64,000 nt of DNA from a virus: positions 1 to 64,000 of IMG/VR virus record IMGVR_UViG_3300042922_000827. The stretch is one strand, 5' to 3'. The notes below the pieces were generated by a model, which saw only the letters and a program-made list of their open reading frames with translations, made no database searches and was not told the DNA's origin. Below are positions 35,230 through 44,085 of this stretch, piece by piece. A program made the translations under genes and the position numbers. The stretch's first letter is position 1; every line of letters starts with the position of its first letter.

Positions 35230-36447
35230 TTAAACCAGTCTCTTTATATCAGTTTTTAATAAATCGATTGCATATTTTTCTAATACAAATATAACCATAG
35301 GAATAGTATAAAATAGCTCTACTCCAGGACTAAATTCTAATTGCTCTAAAGCATTTATCATATCTTGAGTTATATCTTTTTTATTAAAATAACTACTAAT
35401 AATATTATAATATTCTTTAGCATTGCCAACTTCAAAAGTTTTACCATTCATAATAGCATCTATAAAGTCTGCATCAAGAATATCAATAGGATCTGCCAAT
35501 ACTCCTAATTTAACTTTGTAATCTATCATAAAGTAGTCTTCCATTCTAGTAGTTAATAGCGAAGTAGGGTCTGTTATAAGAACACCATATGCTCTAGGGA
35601 AATTAGTTTTATTATTTCTTTGCTCTAAGCATCTGAATATAGTTTTATCATATTCTATACAAAATGTTTGTGGCAAATATACTTGCTGTGTGATATAACT
35701 ATACTTATCTCTACCATAATCGAGTATCCCATTGCGTATAATAAACTCGATCATATAAGGATCATAGAAATAAACGTCACCATATGCAAATATATAAGTT
35801 TGCACTCTATGCTTAAAAAATAAACTATTGAAATATTCTCTAAGTATAGAAGTTACATTTTGTATACTTTCTATGAATTTATATTCTTCATTTATCACGA
35901 CAGATTTTAGATCGCTACCTATATTACTAGCAACCATATTAAATTCATTTATAACCTGTGCTTCTATCTTGAGATCAAAATTATCAAGCTTATATGTGAG
36001 CTTATAGAAATTATTTCCATTTTCTAAAGTATCAATGTTTACTCCAACTACTCTAAAAAATATATTTTTACCTAAATGATTAATTACAAAATACCCCTCT
36101 TGATATGGAGTAAATGTATTAGGAGGAAGTATAACTTCTCCTTCGATTGGACTGGACTCTGGTCCCCATTCTCCCATATCGATATCCAATTGAATTTTTT
36201 CCATACCATATAAGAATACATCATTTATCTTATTAAACCTCAATCCACTTTGAGGTCCAACAGATTCATATATTTGTTTTGTCGACTCGTCCAATGTCGA
36301 TACATCAATATTTGGATTGTAGTATGTCACTACAGTAGGGGATTTGTCTATAAAGATGTAAAACGGATTATCTAGTCTTCCCTTTACTCCCTGAACGAGA
36401 CTATCTACTGTAACTTTCATATCAGTATTTAAAAATTTACCAGCCAA
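35230..36447 (-). CDS. Unrecognised, probably structural protein; TTG start
   Basis: A 405-residue protein that begins at a TTG (36447-36445) five bases after AGGAGG. The N-terminal 200 residues are beta-rich (FYIFIDKSPTVVTYYNPN, GEWGPESSPIEGEVILPPN), the rest mixed. Aromatic content is high. Nothing catalytic was seen. Size, beta content and lack of an early promoter motif suggest a virion protein, for example head-tail joining or baseplate; this is inference. Confidence 0.68.
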   Translation of the reverse strand: MAGKFLNTDMKVTVDSLVQGVKGRLDNPFYIFIDKSPTVVTYYNPNIDVSTLDESTKQIYESVGPQSGLRFNKINDVFLYGMEKIQLDIDMGEWGPESSPIEGEVILPPNTFTPYQEGYFVINHLGKNIFFRVVGVNIDTLENGNNFYKLTYKLDNFDLKIEAQVINEFNMVASNIGSDLKSVVINEEYKFIESIQNVTSILREYFNSLFFKHRVQTYIFAYGDVYFYDPYMIEFIIRNGILDYGRDKYSYITQQVYLPQTFCIEYDKTIFRCLEQRNNKTNFPRAYGVLITDPTSLLTTRMEDYFMIDYKVKLGVLADPIDILDADFIDAIMNGKTFEVGNAKEYYNIISSYFNKKDITQDMINALEQLEFSPGVELFYTIPMVIFVLEKYAIDLLKTDIKRLV

Positions 36448-36490
36448 TTAAATTACCTCCTTTCTTTAATCGAATGTTTGACAAAAAATA

Positions 36491-36516
36491 AAGCACATTG
36501 GTTTCCCAATGTGCTT
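36491..36516 (-). terminator. Terminator at the primase 3' end
   Basis: Stem AAGCACATTGG / CCAATGTGCTT with loop TTTC, overlapping the primase stop, followed by a T-run on the minus strand. Confidence 0.8.
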
Positions 36517-37558
36517 ATATACGTATAATTTGATCTTTTATTCTTTCCAAATTAACGCCAAAATCTTTTTCCCCTGGCAGTACATTGCGATGTATAAAAA
36601 CCTGTATTCCTATAGGGCTGAGCAGATCTCGTATTATTCTTATTTCTTCATTTGGGATATCGTTATCCACATATATGTGAAAAACGCAATTCATTATACC
36701 CATTCTAACTAAGAATAATTTTATAACGTTTATGTATGATCTGCCACCAACTGAAGTATAAATGTTCTGCTTTCTATTTCCTTTATTAAGATTATGAAAT
36801 ATAGACAGTATATCAAATGATCCCTCAGCTATATGAATTTTTATTGGTTCTGGAGATATAATATTGCACCTGGTTGGTATATTGTAAAATCTCATAGAGT
36901 TATCATCTGCTTCAAATATACTATAGTTTGTGTATCTATGATCTATATACTTATTTACTTCGCCAGGTTTCCTTAAGTTTTTAAGATTAATAAATCCATT
37001 ATCCATGGATAAAAATCCTATAAAACTATCATCTAATTCATTTACAATATTATCATATCTGGTGTACTTGGTTATTTTATTATAATTTAATATATCTCCT
37101 AGATTAAGAACTATCTTATCTTTAAGTAAATCAATGTAAGTAAGATTTAATCCAAGTCTTCTATTTATATAATATAACTTAGCTTTACTAAGTTCGTCAT
37201 TTCTTATATATCCATTAGATATTCTATATGTCTTATTTGTGCTAAGCCTATTTTTCGAAATTTTAATTGCTTTTGTATTATGCATTTTTAGAGCATGTAA
37301 GATTTCTCCATCTTGATTACAATCTATCATAGCTCTTAATATATTTGGAGTTAGTATTCCCTTTTCTCCGCATTTAAAGCATAAATAAAGTGGGGTTTTA
37401 TTTTCTCCACCAAGTGACATATATAAATGCCTAGCTTTCAAATCTGAAGAGCTATCTCCGCAGAACCTACATCTAAGTGCAATTTCTTTATTTCCAGATG
37501 CATTACGCGCATCTGGAAATTTACGTTTTAAAAATTCTCGTAAGTCATCTTGAAACAT
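36515..37558 (-). CDS. DnaG-type primase (zinc finger plus TOPRIM)
   Basis: A 347-residue protein starting at the ATG at 37558, which lies just past the stop of the upstream membrane gene. The N-terminal zinc-binding domain has Cys30, Cys33, Cys60 and Cys63 (LRCRFCGDS and LYLCFKCGEKG). The TOPRIM part has AEGSFDILSI with Glu245 and IYVDNDIPN with Asp298 and Asp300. It would make RNA primers for phage DNA replication. The protein is shorter than bacterial DnaG and lacks the helicase-binding domain. The ribosome site (TAGGG) is weak. Confidence 0.83.
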   Translation of the reverse strand: MFQDDLREFLKRKFPDARNASGNKEIALRCRFCGDSSSDLKARHLYMSLGGENKTPLYLCFKCGEKGILTPNILRAMIDCNQDGEILHALKMHNTKAIKISKNRLSTNKTYRISNGYIRNDELSKAKLYYINRRLGLNLTYIDLLKDKIVLNLGDILNYNKITKYTRYDNIVNELDDSFIGFLSMDNGFINLKNLRKPGEVNKYIDHRYTNYSIFEADDNSMRFYNIPTRCNIISPEPIKIHIAEGSFDILSIFHNLNKGNRKQNIYTSVGGRSYINVIKLFLVRMGIMNCVFHIYVDNDIPNEEIRIIRDLLSPIGIQVFIHRNVLPGEKDFGVNLERIKDQIIRI

Positions 37559-37568
37559 AGTTGCAACC

Positions 37569-37766
37569 CTACTCTCTAATCTCCAGCTCAAATAAAAATG
37601 ATCCGAGATGGATGGAAATAATACCGAATAGAATCTTATTAAAGTTTCCAAATATTAAGTTTACTATGCCGCCATTATATTCGTTTAAAACATGAACGAA
37701 TATAGACGCTCCTGCTAATAAAAGTAATATAGAAATTAGAATATTTGATATTTTTAGATAATTCAA
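37569..37766 (-). CDS. Small membrane protein, two transmembrane helices
   Basis: A 65-residue protein starting at a TTG with AAGGAGG 11 bases upstream. Two apolar helices (ISNILISILLLLAGASIFVHV and ILFGIISIHLGSFLFEL) are separated by a short polar loop. It sits between another two-helix protein and primase. Holin-like size, but no proof. Confidence 0.62.
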   Translation of the reverse strand: MNYLKISNILISILLLLAGASIFVHVLNEYNGGIVNLIFGNFNKILFGIISIHLGSFLFELEIRE

Positions 37767-37809
37767 GTTGTTTTATTCCTCCTTATTAAATTCCGTGAGT
37801 AATTATATG

Positions 37810-38031
37810 TTATGACTTATTTGAACCATCAGATGGCTTAGATCCAATATGGCTATTGTGAATAGAATTAATTTTAGTAGATAGTATAAAAATAAGCCAT
37901 ATTAATATCATGATAGCAATAAATTCAATATTAGTTAATTCATTTGTAAGCAATATTATAGTAGCCGCTATAATAGCCAATACAAATGAAACTAATAATA
38001 TAGCTAATACACATTTTATATTGTTTTTCAT
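37810..38031 (-). CDS. Small membrane protein, two transmembrane helices
   Basis: A 73-residue protein with an AAGGAG site. Two hydrophobic helices (VLAILLVSFVLAIIAATIILL and FIAIMILIWLIFILSTKI) precede a polar C-terminal tail (HIGSKPSDGSNKS). A class II holin has this layout, but the nearest lysin is 15 kb away, so the role is open. Confidence 0.66.
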   Translation of the reverse strand: MKNNIKCVLAILLVSFVLAIIAATIILLTNELTNIEFIAIMILIWLIFILSTKINSIHNSHIGSKPSDGSNKS

Positions 38032-38065
38032 ATCTCTTCTCCTTATTATGTGAATTAAATACAGT

Positions 38066-38089
38066 GGGAGTATGCAAATGCATACTCCC
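38066..38089 (-). terminator. Terminator after the 38098 gene
   Basis: Stem GGGAGTATGC / GCATACTCCC with a 4-base loop, nine bases past the stop. Confidence 0.75.
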
Positions 38090-38097
38090 GTTTATGA

Positions 38098-39684
38098 TCA
38101 GATTAATAAAGTAAATAATAACATTTCTTCGCAGATAATCTCTGGAGGAGTACATTCTACTTTAATTCCATTGAGATCATCATTGTATGGGTCTATATTT
38201 CTGAACTCCGATGCTAAGATTTGAGCAATATTTTTAAATAATATTTGCTCTTGAATTTTTTCATTCCTATACTTAGCCACAACTTTAGGGAAGTTATCTG
38301 ATAGCATCATTCTCTGTAGGATTTTTTTGTTTACTGTTTTTCTAGTAACAAAGCGGCTAATTCTCCCACCAAGAACAAATGGCAATAGAGTTTGTCCTTC
38401 TCTTATTAATTTTCTTTTAGCAGCTATCATAAGAATTATATAATCCCTATTATTTATAAGTTTAACGGCTTGAGTGTCGCAAAAATTGTTTAAAAATATA
38501 TATGATATTAGATTGCTTTGGAATTCGTTCTTTAGAGGCTTCCCATCAATCGTAAGCTCTTTCCTATAAAATTCTATTTCTTCTTCTGAAAATGGACCGA
38601 ACTCTTGAATGATATTCCTCATTGTGGTTTCGCAATTTACATTAGTTTGAATAAGCATAGCTTCATCTTGTTTAGCCATATGAGCTTCAAACTTATCGCT
38701 TTCACTATTATTATCATCATCGCGATTTGATGACGATACTGTAATTAATGCAAATTCATATGGGATATCAGTAATCTTATATTTAATATCCCGCATAATA
38801 GCATCAAAGTTAAAATGAATGATATTTTTAGAATATGTGTACTTTGGAATTATCTGCATGATGATATCTTCCAACGTATACATAGAATGTACGGTTGGAT
38901 TTCTACCTCTTATGTCTTGCATGTCAAAGAGAACAATATTGTTATTACGACTTTTATTTACATTTGTAAATGTAGTTTCTAAGAGTTTAGATATCATATC
39001 TACGTTATACTTATGCACTATCATAACAAAGATACGATCAAAGGATCTTAGTAAAATTCTCTTAACTTCTTGAGGTGAAACGTTTCTTGTATAGATATAA
39101 TGTGATACTAATGGTATTATAATATTTTGCATCATTGAGATTTCCATTAATATCATTGCATGGAAATCTGTATATTCCAAGCATGGGTTTTTATTATTCC
39201 TATAACTTAAATGGATATTGTAGTTATCTCGATTCATGCACCCTATATTATAATGCAATATAGGAGATGCCATATGATCTATGAGATATCTAACCAAGTC
39301 GTTGATAAAATTGTCTTCACCGTAGCCTTCTTGATAATCAATGTAGTACTTCAATCTGGCATAGATATAGAGTAACCTATGATCTCTGTCATAAAACTTT
39401 TCGAAATAATTTAGATACGTAGTATTGTGTTCTCTGAATCCTATTATTACTTTGTCTTCGTTTGTTTTTGGATCTTTCTTAAGTTTTGTGTCGCTGTTGT
39501 AGCAACGCTTAGGAGCCATCATAAAATAATTAATTCCACTGTTTTCTGGCATCCCATAAACAGATGCTATATTTGCAATTATAGCACCTCTTGTGTGAGA
39601 AAACACACAATCTTCTGGTTCCATCTCCCACTCATCTACGGATACGAATTTAGGTATAGTACATCTCTCCGCTATAGTTTTCAA
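38098..39684 (-). CDS. Unrecognised large protein; TTG start, promoter motif
   Basis: A 528-residue protein. The start is a TTG at 39684 with AGGGGG eight bases upstream. It is mainly helical, with basic and aromatic residues and no membrane segment. No motif of a known enzyme was recognised; a DYQEGYGEDNF region and a VSSSNRDDDNNSES acidic linker are visible. The promoter motif at 39750 suggests expression with replication or takeover genes; it precedes small membrane proteins and primase. Confidence 0.7.
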   Translation of the reverse strand: MKTIAERCTIPKFVSVDEWEMEPEDCVFSHTRGAIIANIASVYGMPENSGINYFMMAPKRCYNSDTKLKKDPKTNEDKVIIGFREHNTTYLNYFEKFYDRDHRLLYIYARLKYYIDYQEGYGEDNFINDLVRYLIDHMASPILHYNIGCMNRDNYNIHLSYRNNKNPCLEYTDFHAMILMEISMMQNIIIPLVSHYIYTRNVSPQEVKRILLRSFDRIFVMIVHKYNVDMISKLLETTFTNVNKSRNNNIVLFDMQDIRGRNPTVHSMYTLEDIIMQIIPKYTYSKNIIHFNFDAIMRDIKYKITDIPYEFALITVSSSNRDDDNNSESDKFEAHMAKQDEAMLIQTNVNCETTMRNIIQEFGPFSEEEIEFYRKELTIDGKPLKNEFQSNLISYIFLNNFCDTQAVKLINNRDYIILMIAAKRKLIREGQTLLPFVLGGRISRFVTRKTVNKKILQRMMLSDNFPKVVAKYRNEKIQEQILFKNIAQILASEFRNIDPYNDDLNGIKVECTPPEIICEEMLLFTLLI

Positions 39685-39749
39685 GTAAATTTCCCCCTAA
39701 TCTCATAAAACAAAATTATTATATCCTAATATTTTTCATCTCTCATAGA

Positions 39750-39761
39750 TATAATATATAA
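39750..39761 (-). promoter_or_regulatory. Phage promoter motif
   Basis: An exact TTATATATTATA on the minus strand followed by TCTATGAGAGATG. It lies 66 bases before the start at 39684, directly after the stop of the upstream gene. Confidence 0.67.
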
Positions 39762-39762
39762 T

Positions 39763-40548
39763 TTACTTTCGGTTTGTTGTTTTAGTATGCTTAGTAGTTT
39801 TTATAGTTTTTATCATACTAGTTTTCTTATTAACAACAGTATTAGATACACTTTTTGTGGCTCTCTTCCCAGCATTAGAACCAGTATCAGATACATTACC
39901 TTTGGGGTTTCCTTTTCTTCTGGCTTTGTTTTCCTTTTCTTGCTGCTCTCCTTTTATCTGACGATCTTCCACTTTCTTGTCAGCATTTTCTACAAATGCC
40001 AATAAATTTCTAGCTACATATTTAACCCCCTCTGCTGCCCATATAGGTTTTTTATCTAAACCCCTAAGTTTAATAAAAAGATACGCAAAATATAAAGATT
40101 TGACATAACCAACAACATTTTTGGGATTTCTTATATCTGCCCCATCTTTCAATGCCCTTTTACTCATTTTGGGTTTAAGATCATCTATGAATAATTTATT
40201 CTGTGCAAACGAATATGCATATGTAAATACGAAAGCAGGATCATTTGAAAAGAACTTGACTTCGTAGTTTTTTAAACTGTTTTCTAACTCTATTGTAGCA
40301 TCGTTTGTTGTAAACTCTATGATCACATCGTAGTAGAATTTACTAACAAGCTCTGATGGTATTTTGATATGAATAAGATAGCGTCTATCGCTATCTTTAT
40401 ATAATCTATAATTAATAGTTCCAGCTTCTCTGGCTATAACAGCATCGAATTTTTTAGTATAAATTTCTTTAAATAATTCCCTTTGACTATAAACTGCATT
40501 ATTCTTACCCATAGGGTTTTTGATATATTCTTCTAAAGTCATAATCAT
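39763..40548 (-). CDS. Unrecognised protein with basic tail
   Basis: A 261-residue protein, start at the ATG at 40548 six bases after AGGGGGAG. Residues 1-190 form a globular alpha/beta domain. The last 65 residues are very rich in Lys, Arg, Thr and Asn (ARRKGNPKGNVSDTGSNAGK and later a TKHTKTTNRK end), suggesting DNA or RNA binding or packaging in the virion. No family recognised. Confidence 0.68.
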   Translation of the reverse strand: MIMTLEEYIKNPMGKNNAVYSQRELFKEIYTKKFDAVIAREAGTINYRLYKDSDRRYLIHIKIPSELVSKFYYDVIIEFTTNDATIELENSLKNYEVKFFSNDPAFVFTYAYSFAQNKLFIDDLKPKMSKRALKDGADIRNPKNVVGYVKSLYFAYLFIKLRGLDKKPIWAAEGVKYVARNLLAFVENADKKVEDRQIKGEQQEKENKARRKGNPKGNVSDTGSNAGKRATKSVSNTVVNKKTSMIKTIKTTKHTKTTNRK

Positions 40549-40611
40549 TACTTTCTCCCCCTATTCATTTTTATTAATAATAGTTAAAATTCCCCCTTTA
40601 AATGTTATAAT

Positions 40612-40647
40612 ATATTAAGGCTACTGCATAGACAGTAGCCTTAATAT
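40612..40647 (-). terminator. Terminator after the chaperonin gene
   Basis: A 15-bp stem (ATATTAAGGCTACTG and complement) with a 6-base loop, 38 bases past the chaperonin stop. Confidence 0.75.
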
Positions 40648-40684
40648 AACCTTTTTAATTAAATGTAATAGATGATATTATTTT

Positions 40685-42442
40685 TTATTCTGGGTCGATA
40701 TAAACATTATACTCTGGAGCTTCGCACAAATATTGATTTGTGCTAAACACCAATCCAATGATCTTAGATATAGCATCTAAAATAACTTGATCCGATTTGA
40801 TAGAGCTTAATACATTTCCATCAAATTCTTCAGTTCTGATATTGAATGGTGTTTCATTCATAATGCACCGCAATGTTAAATTAATAGCGTTGGCTTTATT
40901 ACCACCACAATATGCTAAGTATAGTGAAGAGATAAGCTCGGCATATGCACTATTGAGTACAGCATAAATATTAAACTTTTCATTAGATTTCATTTTTTCA
41001 AAATCTTCTTCGGTATAATCTTTTACTGACTCTTTTTCTAATTGATTGAATGCTCGGAACCCTTCAAAATTAGCACCAAATCCATATCCGTCTTTTGCAG
41101 CACTACGGCAATTTAATACAGCATCTTCTACAAGATCTTTTAATGCATCTCGATCAGTCATAGAAATACCACCAACTAAGTAATCAACCATATTGGCTTT
41201 GAGAGAATTGATTCTCCTTTTAAGGATGCCAATTTTAGTAATTTCTTCTTTTGTTGATTCGTAGTTTTCCAGCATCGAATAAAGACCATTAATAAGCTCG
41301 TTATACACGTCGCTTTTAGTTCCGTCTTCATTATGCATAAGCTTAGGATTGACAACTTTAGTTTTCATATTATCCGATTCGATAAGTTCGGCTTCTCCGG
41401 CAAATTCATGAAGATTTTGTGGAGTTGCTGCGAGACCGGCAGAAATATCAATTTGCTGTAACTTAGGATCAATATATTTCTTAATCAATTTAGCACCACT
41501 AAGGCGAGCCAAGTCTACAAGAAGATCCCCCTTAAATATATTTGTTACAATAGAAAATGGAGGTCTATTTTCGGCTGGCATAGATGCTAATTGCCCAATT
41601 AAAGAATCTACCATAGCATCCATATCATTTCCTAATTCTGGGCAGAAAACAACTGTTGGGACTAATTTGGCTCCAGCTGCATGTCCTTCTTCAGATGATG
41701 GAAAGAAAACATTTTGGTATATAATTTGATCTAAGAAAGCCCGCATTTCTGGAGTATTAATTTCTCCATCGAATACATAAACTTTAGCATTACGAATAGA
41801 AGAAATTTTTCTTGAGCTATCTGTAATAAATGCTGGATCAGAATACCCGCTATCGAAAGTTAATCCATCATAAACTTTCTGAACATTATGTATAGAATTA
41901 GAAACTCCAACGTCTATAAATACATCCATACCATGCTCGGCATAAATATTTTTAATATTTGCTGCCACCTCAGTATTTCCATTTGTAGCGATCATAGCAA
42001 TACGATAAATATCATCGATTGTCGTTTCTTTCTTATTTGCTTCTATAATTTTGATTGCTTCGCCTACAGCATTCTGTAGCTGGCTGATCAATTCATTGTC
42101 ACTAATAGCATATTTTTTGCTCGCTTCTACAAGCGCATTAAAAATAATAGCAGAAAGTATAATAGCAGAAGTAGTACCATCGCCCACTTCAACTACGATT
42201 CTTCTAGTAATATCCTCTAGATCGTCACGCATCGTATATTCAATAGGTCTATTAAATTTAATAGATCCTAAAATAGTATGACCATCTTTAGAATATTTTG
42301 TTAAAGCGCCTTTTTGTCTAATAGCAGTAACAGATCCTGTTGGACCGAAAGAGTTTATTAATGAATTTGAAATGATTTCTAGAGCTTTCTGCTGTGCTTC
42401 TCTTACCTTGTGTTTTGGAACGATATTTGTATAAACTGTCAT
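40685..42442 (-). CDS. GroEL-like group I chaperonin
   Basis: A 585-residue protein related to GroEL. The ATP site has GPTGS near residues 33-37 (GroEL GPKGR) and VGDGTTSAIILSAII near 87-100 with the catalytic Asp88. An apical segment YDGLTFDSGYSDPAFITD corresponds to GroEL EGMQFDRGYLSPYF. Phage chaperonins of this type, for example in phages EL and OBP, fold phage proteins and can work without a GroES; no GroES gene is seen here. Its ATG overlaps the TGA of the upstream gene (ATGA), so the two are translationally coupled. Confidence 0.88.
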   Translation of the reverse strand: MTVYTNIVPKHKVREAQQKALEIISNSLINSFGPTGSVTAIRQKGALTKYSKDGHTILGSIKFNRPIEYTMRDDLEDITRRIVVEVGDGTTSAIILSAIIFNALVEASKKYAISDNELISQLQNAVGEAIKIIEANKKETTIDDIYRIAMIATNGNTEVAANIKNIYAEHGMDVFIDVGVSNSIHNVQKVYDGLTFDSGYSDPAFITDSSRKISSIRNAKVYVFDGEINTPEMRAFLDQIIYQNVFFPSSEEGHAAGAKLVPTVVFCPELGNDMDAMVDSLIGQLASMPAENRPPFSIVTNIFKGDLLVDLARLSGAKLIKKYIDPKLQQIDISAGLAATPQNLHEFAGEAELIESDNMKTKVVNPKLMHNEDGTKSDVYNELINGLYSMLENYESTKEEITKIGILKRRINSLKANMVDYLVGGISMTDRDALKDLVEDAVLNCRSAAKDGYGFGANFEGFRAFNQLEKESVKDYTEEDFEKMKSNEKFNIYAVLNSAYAELISSLYLAYCGGNKANAINLTLRCIMNETPFNIRTEEFDGNVLSSIKSDQVILDAISKIIGLVFSTNQYLCEAPEYNVYIDPE

Positions 42443-43092
42443 TTTTGTTCTCCCCCTATTTTTGGTAAAGTTAGTCCTACATATGGGTCAACTGTACGTA
42501 CTTTATTAGAACCGGAAACGGCTAATATAACTTTCTTTGGTAATCCGCTAACTTCATCTATATTGTGCATATAGTTTAGTAGAAATATATACTTGCCACC
42601 CATGTTCTTATATTGTACGACTTGCTCCACATATTTTAGAAATAGACAATTGTAGGTAGTCATATCAGTTTCATTTATTATAGCTACGATAGAACTATCT
42701 AAATCATTAATATACTGTTTTTGCATTTGATTTTTACAACTAATAAAGTTTCTAATAATACCATCAGAAGATTCTAAAGTTTTTGCAAATTTTAAAATAT
42801 CATTTGGTTTGCAGTAAGTTAAAATTTCTTCCATATGTTTAGCTTCCAGGTCTTTTAACATATCATCTGCACTACTGATATATTCTTCCTTGAGTAATAT
42901 TGTAATAGGATTGGCTAATTTTCTAGCCAGCAACAAATTCCTTTTTACATTTTCACTACTAGCATTAACTACGAACTGATTAAAGTATATTGATTTCTTG
43001 TATTTTGAAATCATATAATTTATAATACCGAGATCAATATCTACTACAGATTCAAAAGCTAATAAGTTTGAGAAAGAATACTCCCTTTCCAT
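42439..43092 (-). CDS. Unrecognised protein coupled to the chaperonin
   Basis: A 217-residue, mainly helical protein, first of the two-gene chaperonin unit with the ATGA stop-start overlap. Contains KSIYFNQFVVNASSENVKR and a KYIFLLNYMHNIDEVS segment. No motif recognised. Its coupling makes a chaperonin cofactor or client plausible, but no homology supports it. Confidence 0.68.
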   Translation of the reverse strand: MEREYSFSNLLAFESVVDIDLGIINYMISKYKKSIYFNQFVVNASSENVKRNLLLARKLANPITILLKEEYISSADDMLKDLEAKHMEEILTYCKPNDILKFAKTLESSDGIIRNFISCKNQMQKQYINDLDSSIVAIINETDMTTYNCLFLKYVEQVVQYKNMGGKYIFLLNYMHNIDEVSGLPKKVILAVSGSNKVRTVDPYVGLTLPKIGGEQK

Positions 43093-43151
43093 TTTTATCC
43101 CCCTCTAATTTTTATTTAACAATATTTTCCATTAAGAAACTAATTAAAAAA

Positions 43152-43184
43152 ATACAGACGTATCTTTTTTAGATACGTCTGTAT
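43152..43184 (-). terminator. Terminator after the 43196 gene
   Basis: A 14-bp stem ATACAGACGTATCT / AGATACGTCTGTAT with a T loop, 12 bases past the stop. Confidence 0.82.
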
Positions 43185-43195
43185 AATTTGATTTA

Positions 43196-43972
43196 TTAAT
43201 CTTCGTCCATAATATCACTAATAGTGCTGGAAGAAGATTTGTTAGCCCCTGCGCCTTTATTAGCGAAATAACTAGAACCGCTGCTTTTTGATGATTTTTG
43301 AGTATACAGTTCAACACCAACACCTGATGCTATTTTAGCCAAACTTTCATTTGTGCGATTTTGTGAAAATGATAAGTTGTCAACAACACTGAATGCCACA
43401 GCTCCAGTCATTGCATTATAATAGTTTTCAAGCATTGTAATTACTTGTAAAATTTCTAAGTTTTGAAATGAATCATAGTCACTAGAAAAATCACCAGTTT
43501 TTTCATCGAATTTTTCAATAGCGCAATGATAATTACGCTTAAATTCATAAGCGTAAGAACTTTCCACTTGACCGCTTTCACCAATTTTTCTAATAATTAA
43601 GCATGGAGCATTTTTACCAAACTCTTCTCCTGTAGAAACAGTAATAAGACCTTGTCCAGCCCATGTTCCGCGTTGATTGAATGCTTTTGGATCTTTAACA
43701 AAACCTTTAAGAGTTTCAGCAAAGATGCGTGCTTTTGAATGGTTTAAGTAAATTGTTGCTGCTGCTTTTGTATCCCATTTGATATTTTCATCTTTATTAG
43801 CCGTTTCAATTTTAGGAGAGATAGCAAGTTTAAGAGTACCTTTCCACATTGAATGGGATAAATTTGTTACATCGATCTCACTTTCAGTATTACTCATTGA
43901 ATACCCATATACAGTTGGACGATATTGATCCTTTTCTTTTTCACCATTATTATTGTAGCTTCCTAATGCCAT
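43196..43972 (-). CDS. Possible single-stranded DNA-binding protein
   Basis: A 258-residue protein with an AAAGGAGG site. The body is beta-rich (a MWKGTLKLAISPKI strand and a LITVSTGEEF turn). The C-terminus is a Ser/Lys linker followed by the acidic end ISDIMDED, a layout shared with ssDNA-binding proteins that recruit partners through an acidic tip. The NYHCAIEKFDEKTGDFSSDY segment and the later helix are compatible. There is no clear OB-fold signature, so the call is tentative. A SYFANK sequence is shared with the 30038 product. Confidence 0.45.
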   Translation of the reverse strand: MALGSYNNNGEKEKDQYRPTVYGYSMSNTESEIDVTNLSHSMWKGTLKLAISPKIETANKDENIKWDTKAAATIYLNHSKARIFAETLKGFVKDPKAFNQRGTWAGQGLITVSTGEEFGKNAPCLIIRKIGESGQVESSYAYEFKRNYHCAIEKFDEKTGDFSSDYDSFQNLEILQVITMLENYYNAMTGAVAFSVVDNLSFSQNRTNESLAKIASGVGVELYTQKSSKSSGSSYFANKGAGANKSSSSTISDIMDED

Positions 43973-44049
43973 TATGACATCCTCCTTTAAATTAAATAAA
44001 TTTAATTATAGTATTGATTATAAAAATGTATGTGTTATAATCAAAAGCT

Positions 44050-44083
44050 AATAAGGGACATAGCCTTAGCTATGTCCCTTATT
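44050..44083 (-). terminator. Terminator after the 44086 gene
   Basis: A 15-bp stem (AATAAGGGACATAGC and complement) with a 4-base loop immediately past the stop. Confidence 0.84.
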
Positions 44084-44085
44084 GA

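Noticed and set aside
40603-40618. A TAATATATTATA sequence before the 40548 gene as a promoter motif copy
   Set aside because: It deviates at the 5' end, is part of the terminator stem region, and its downstream sequence does not match GTGAGAATA.
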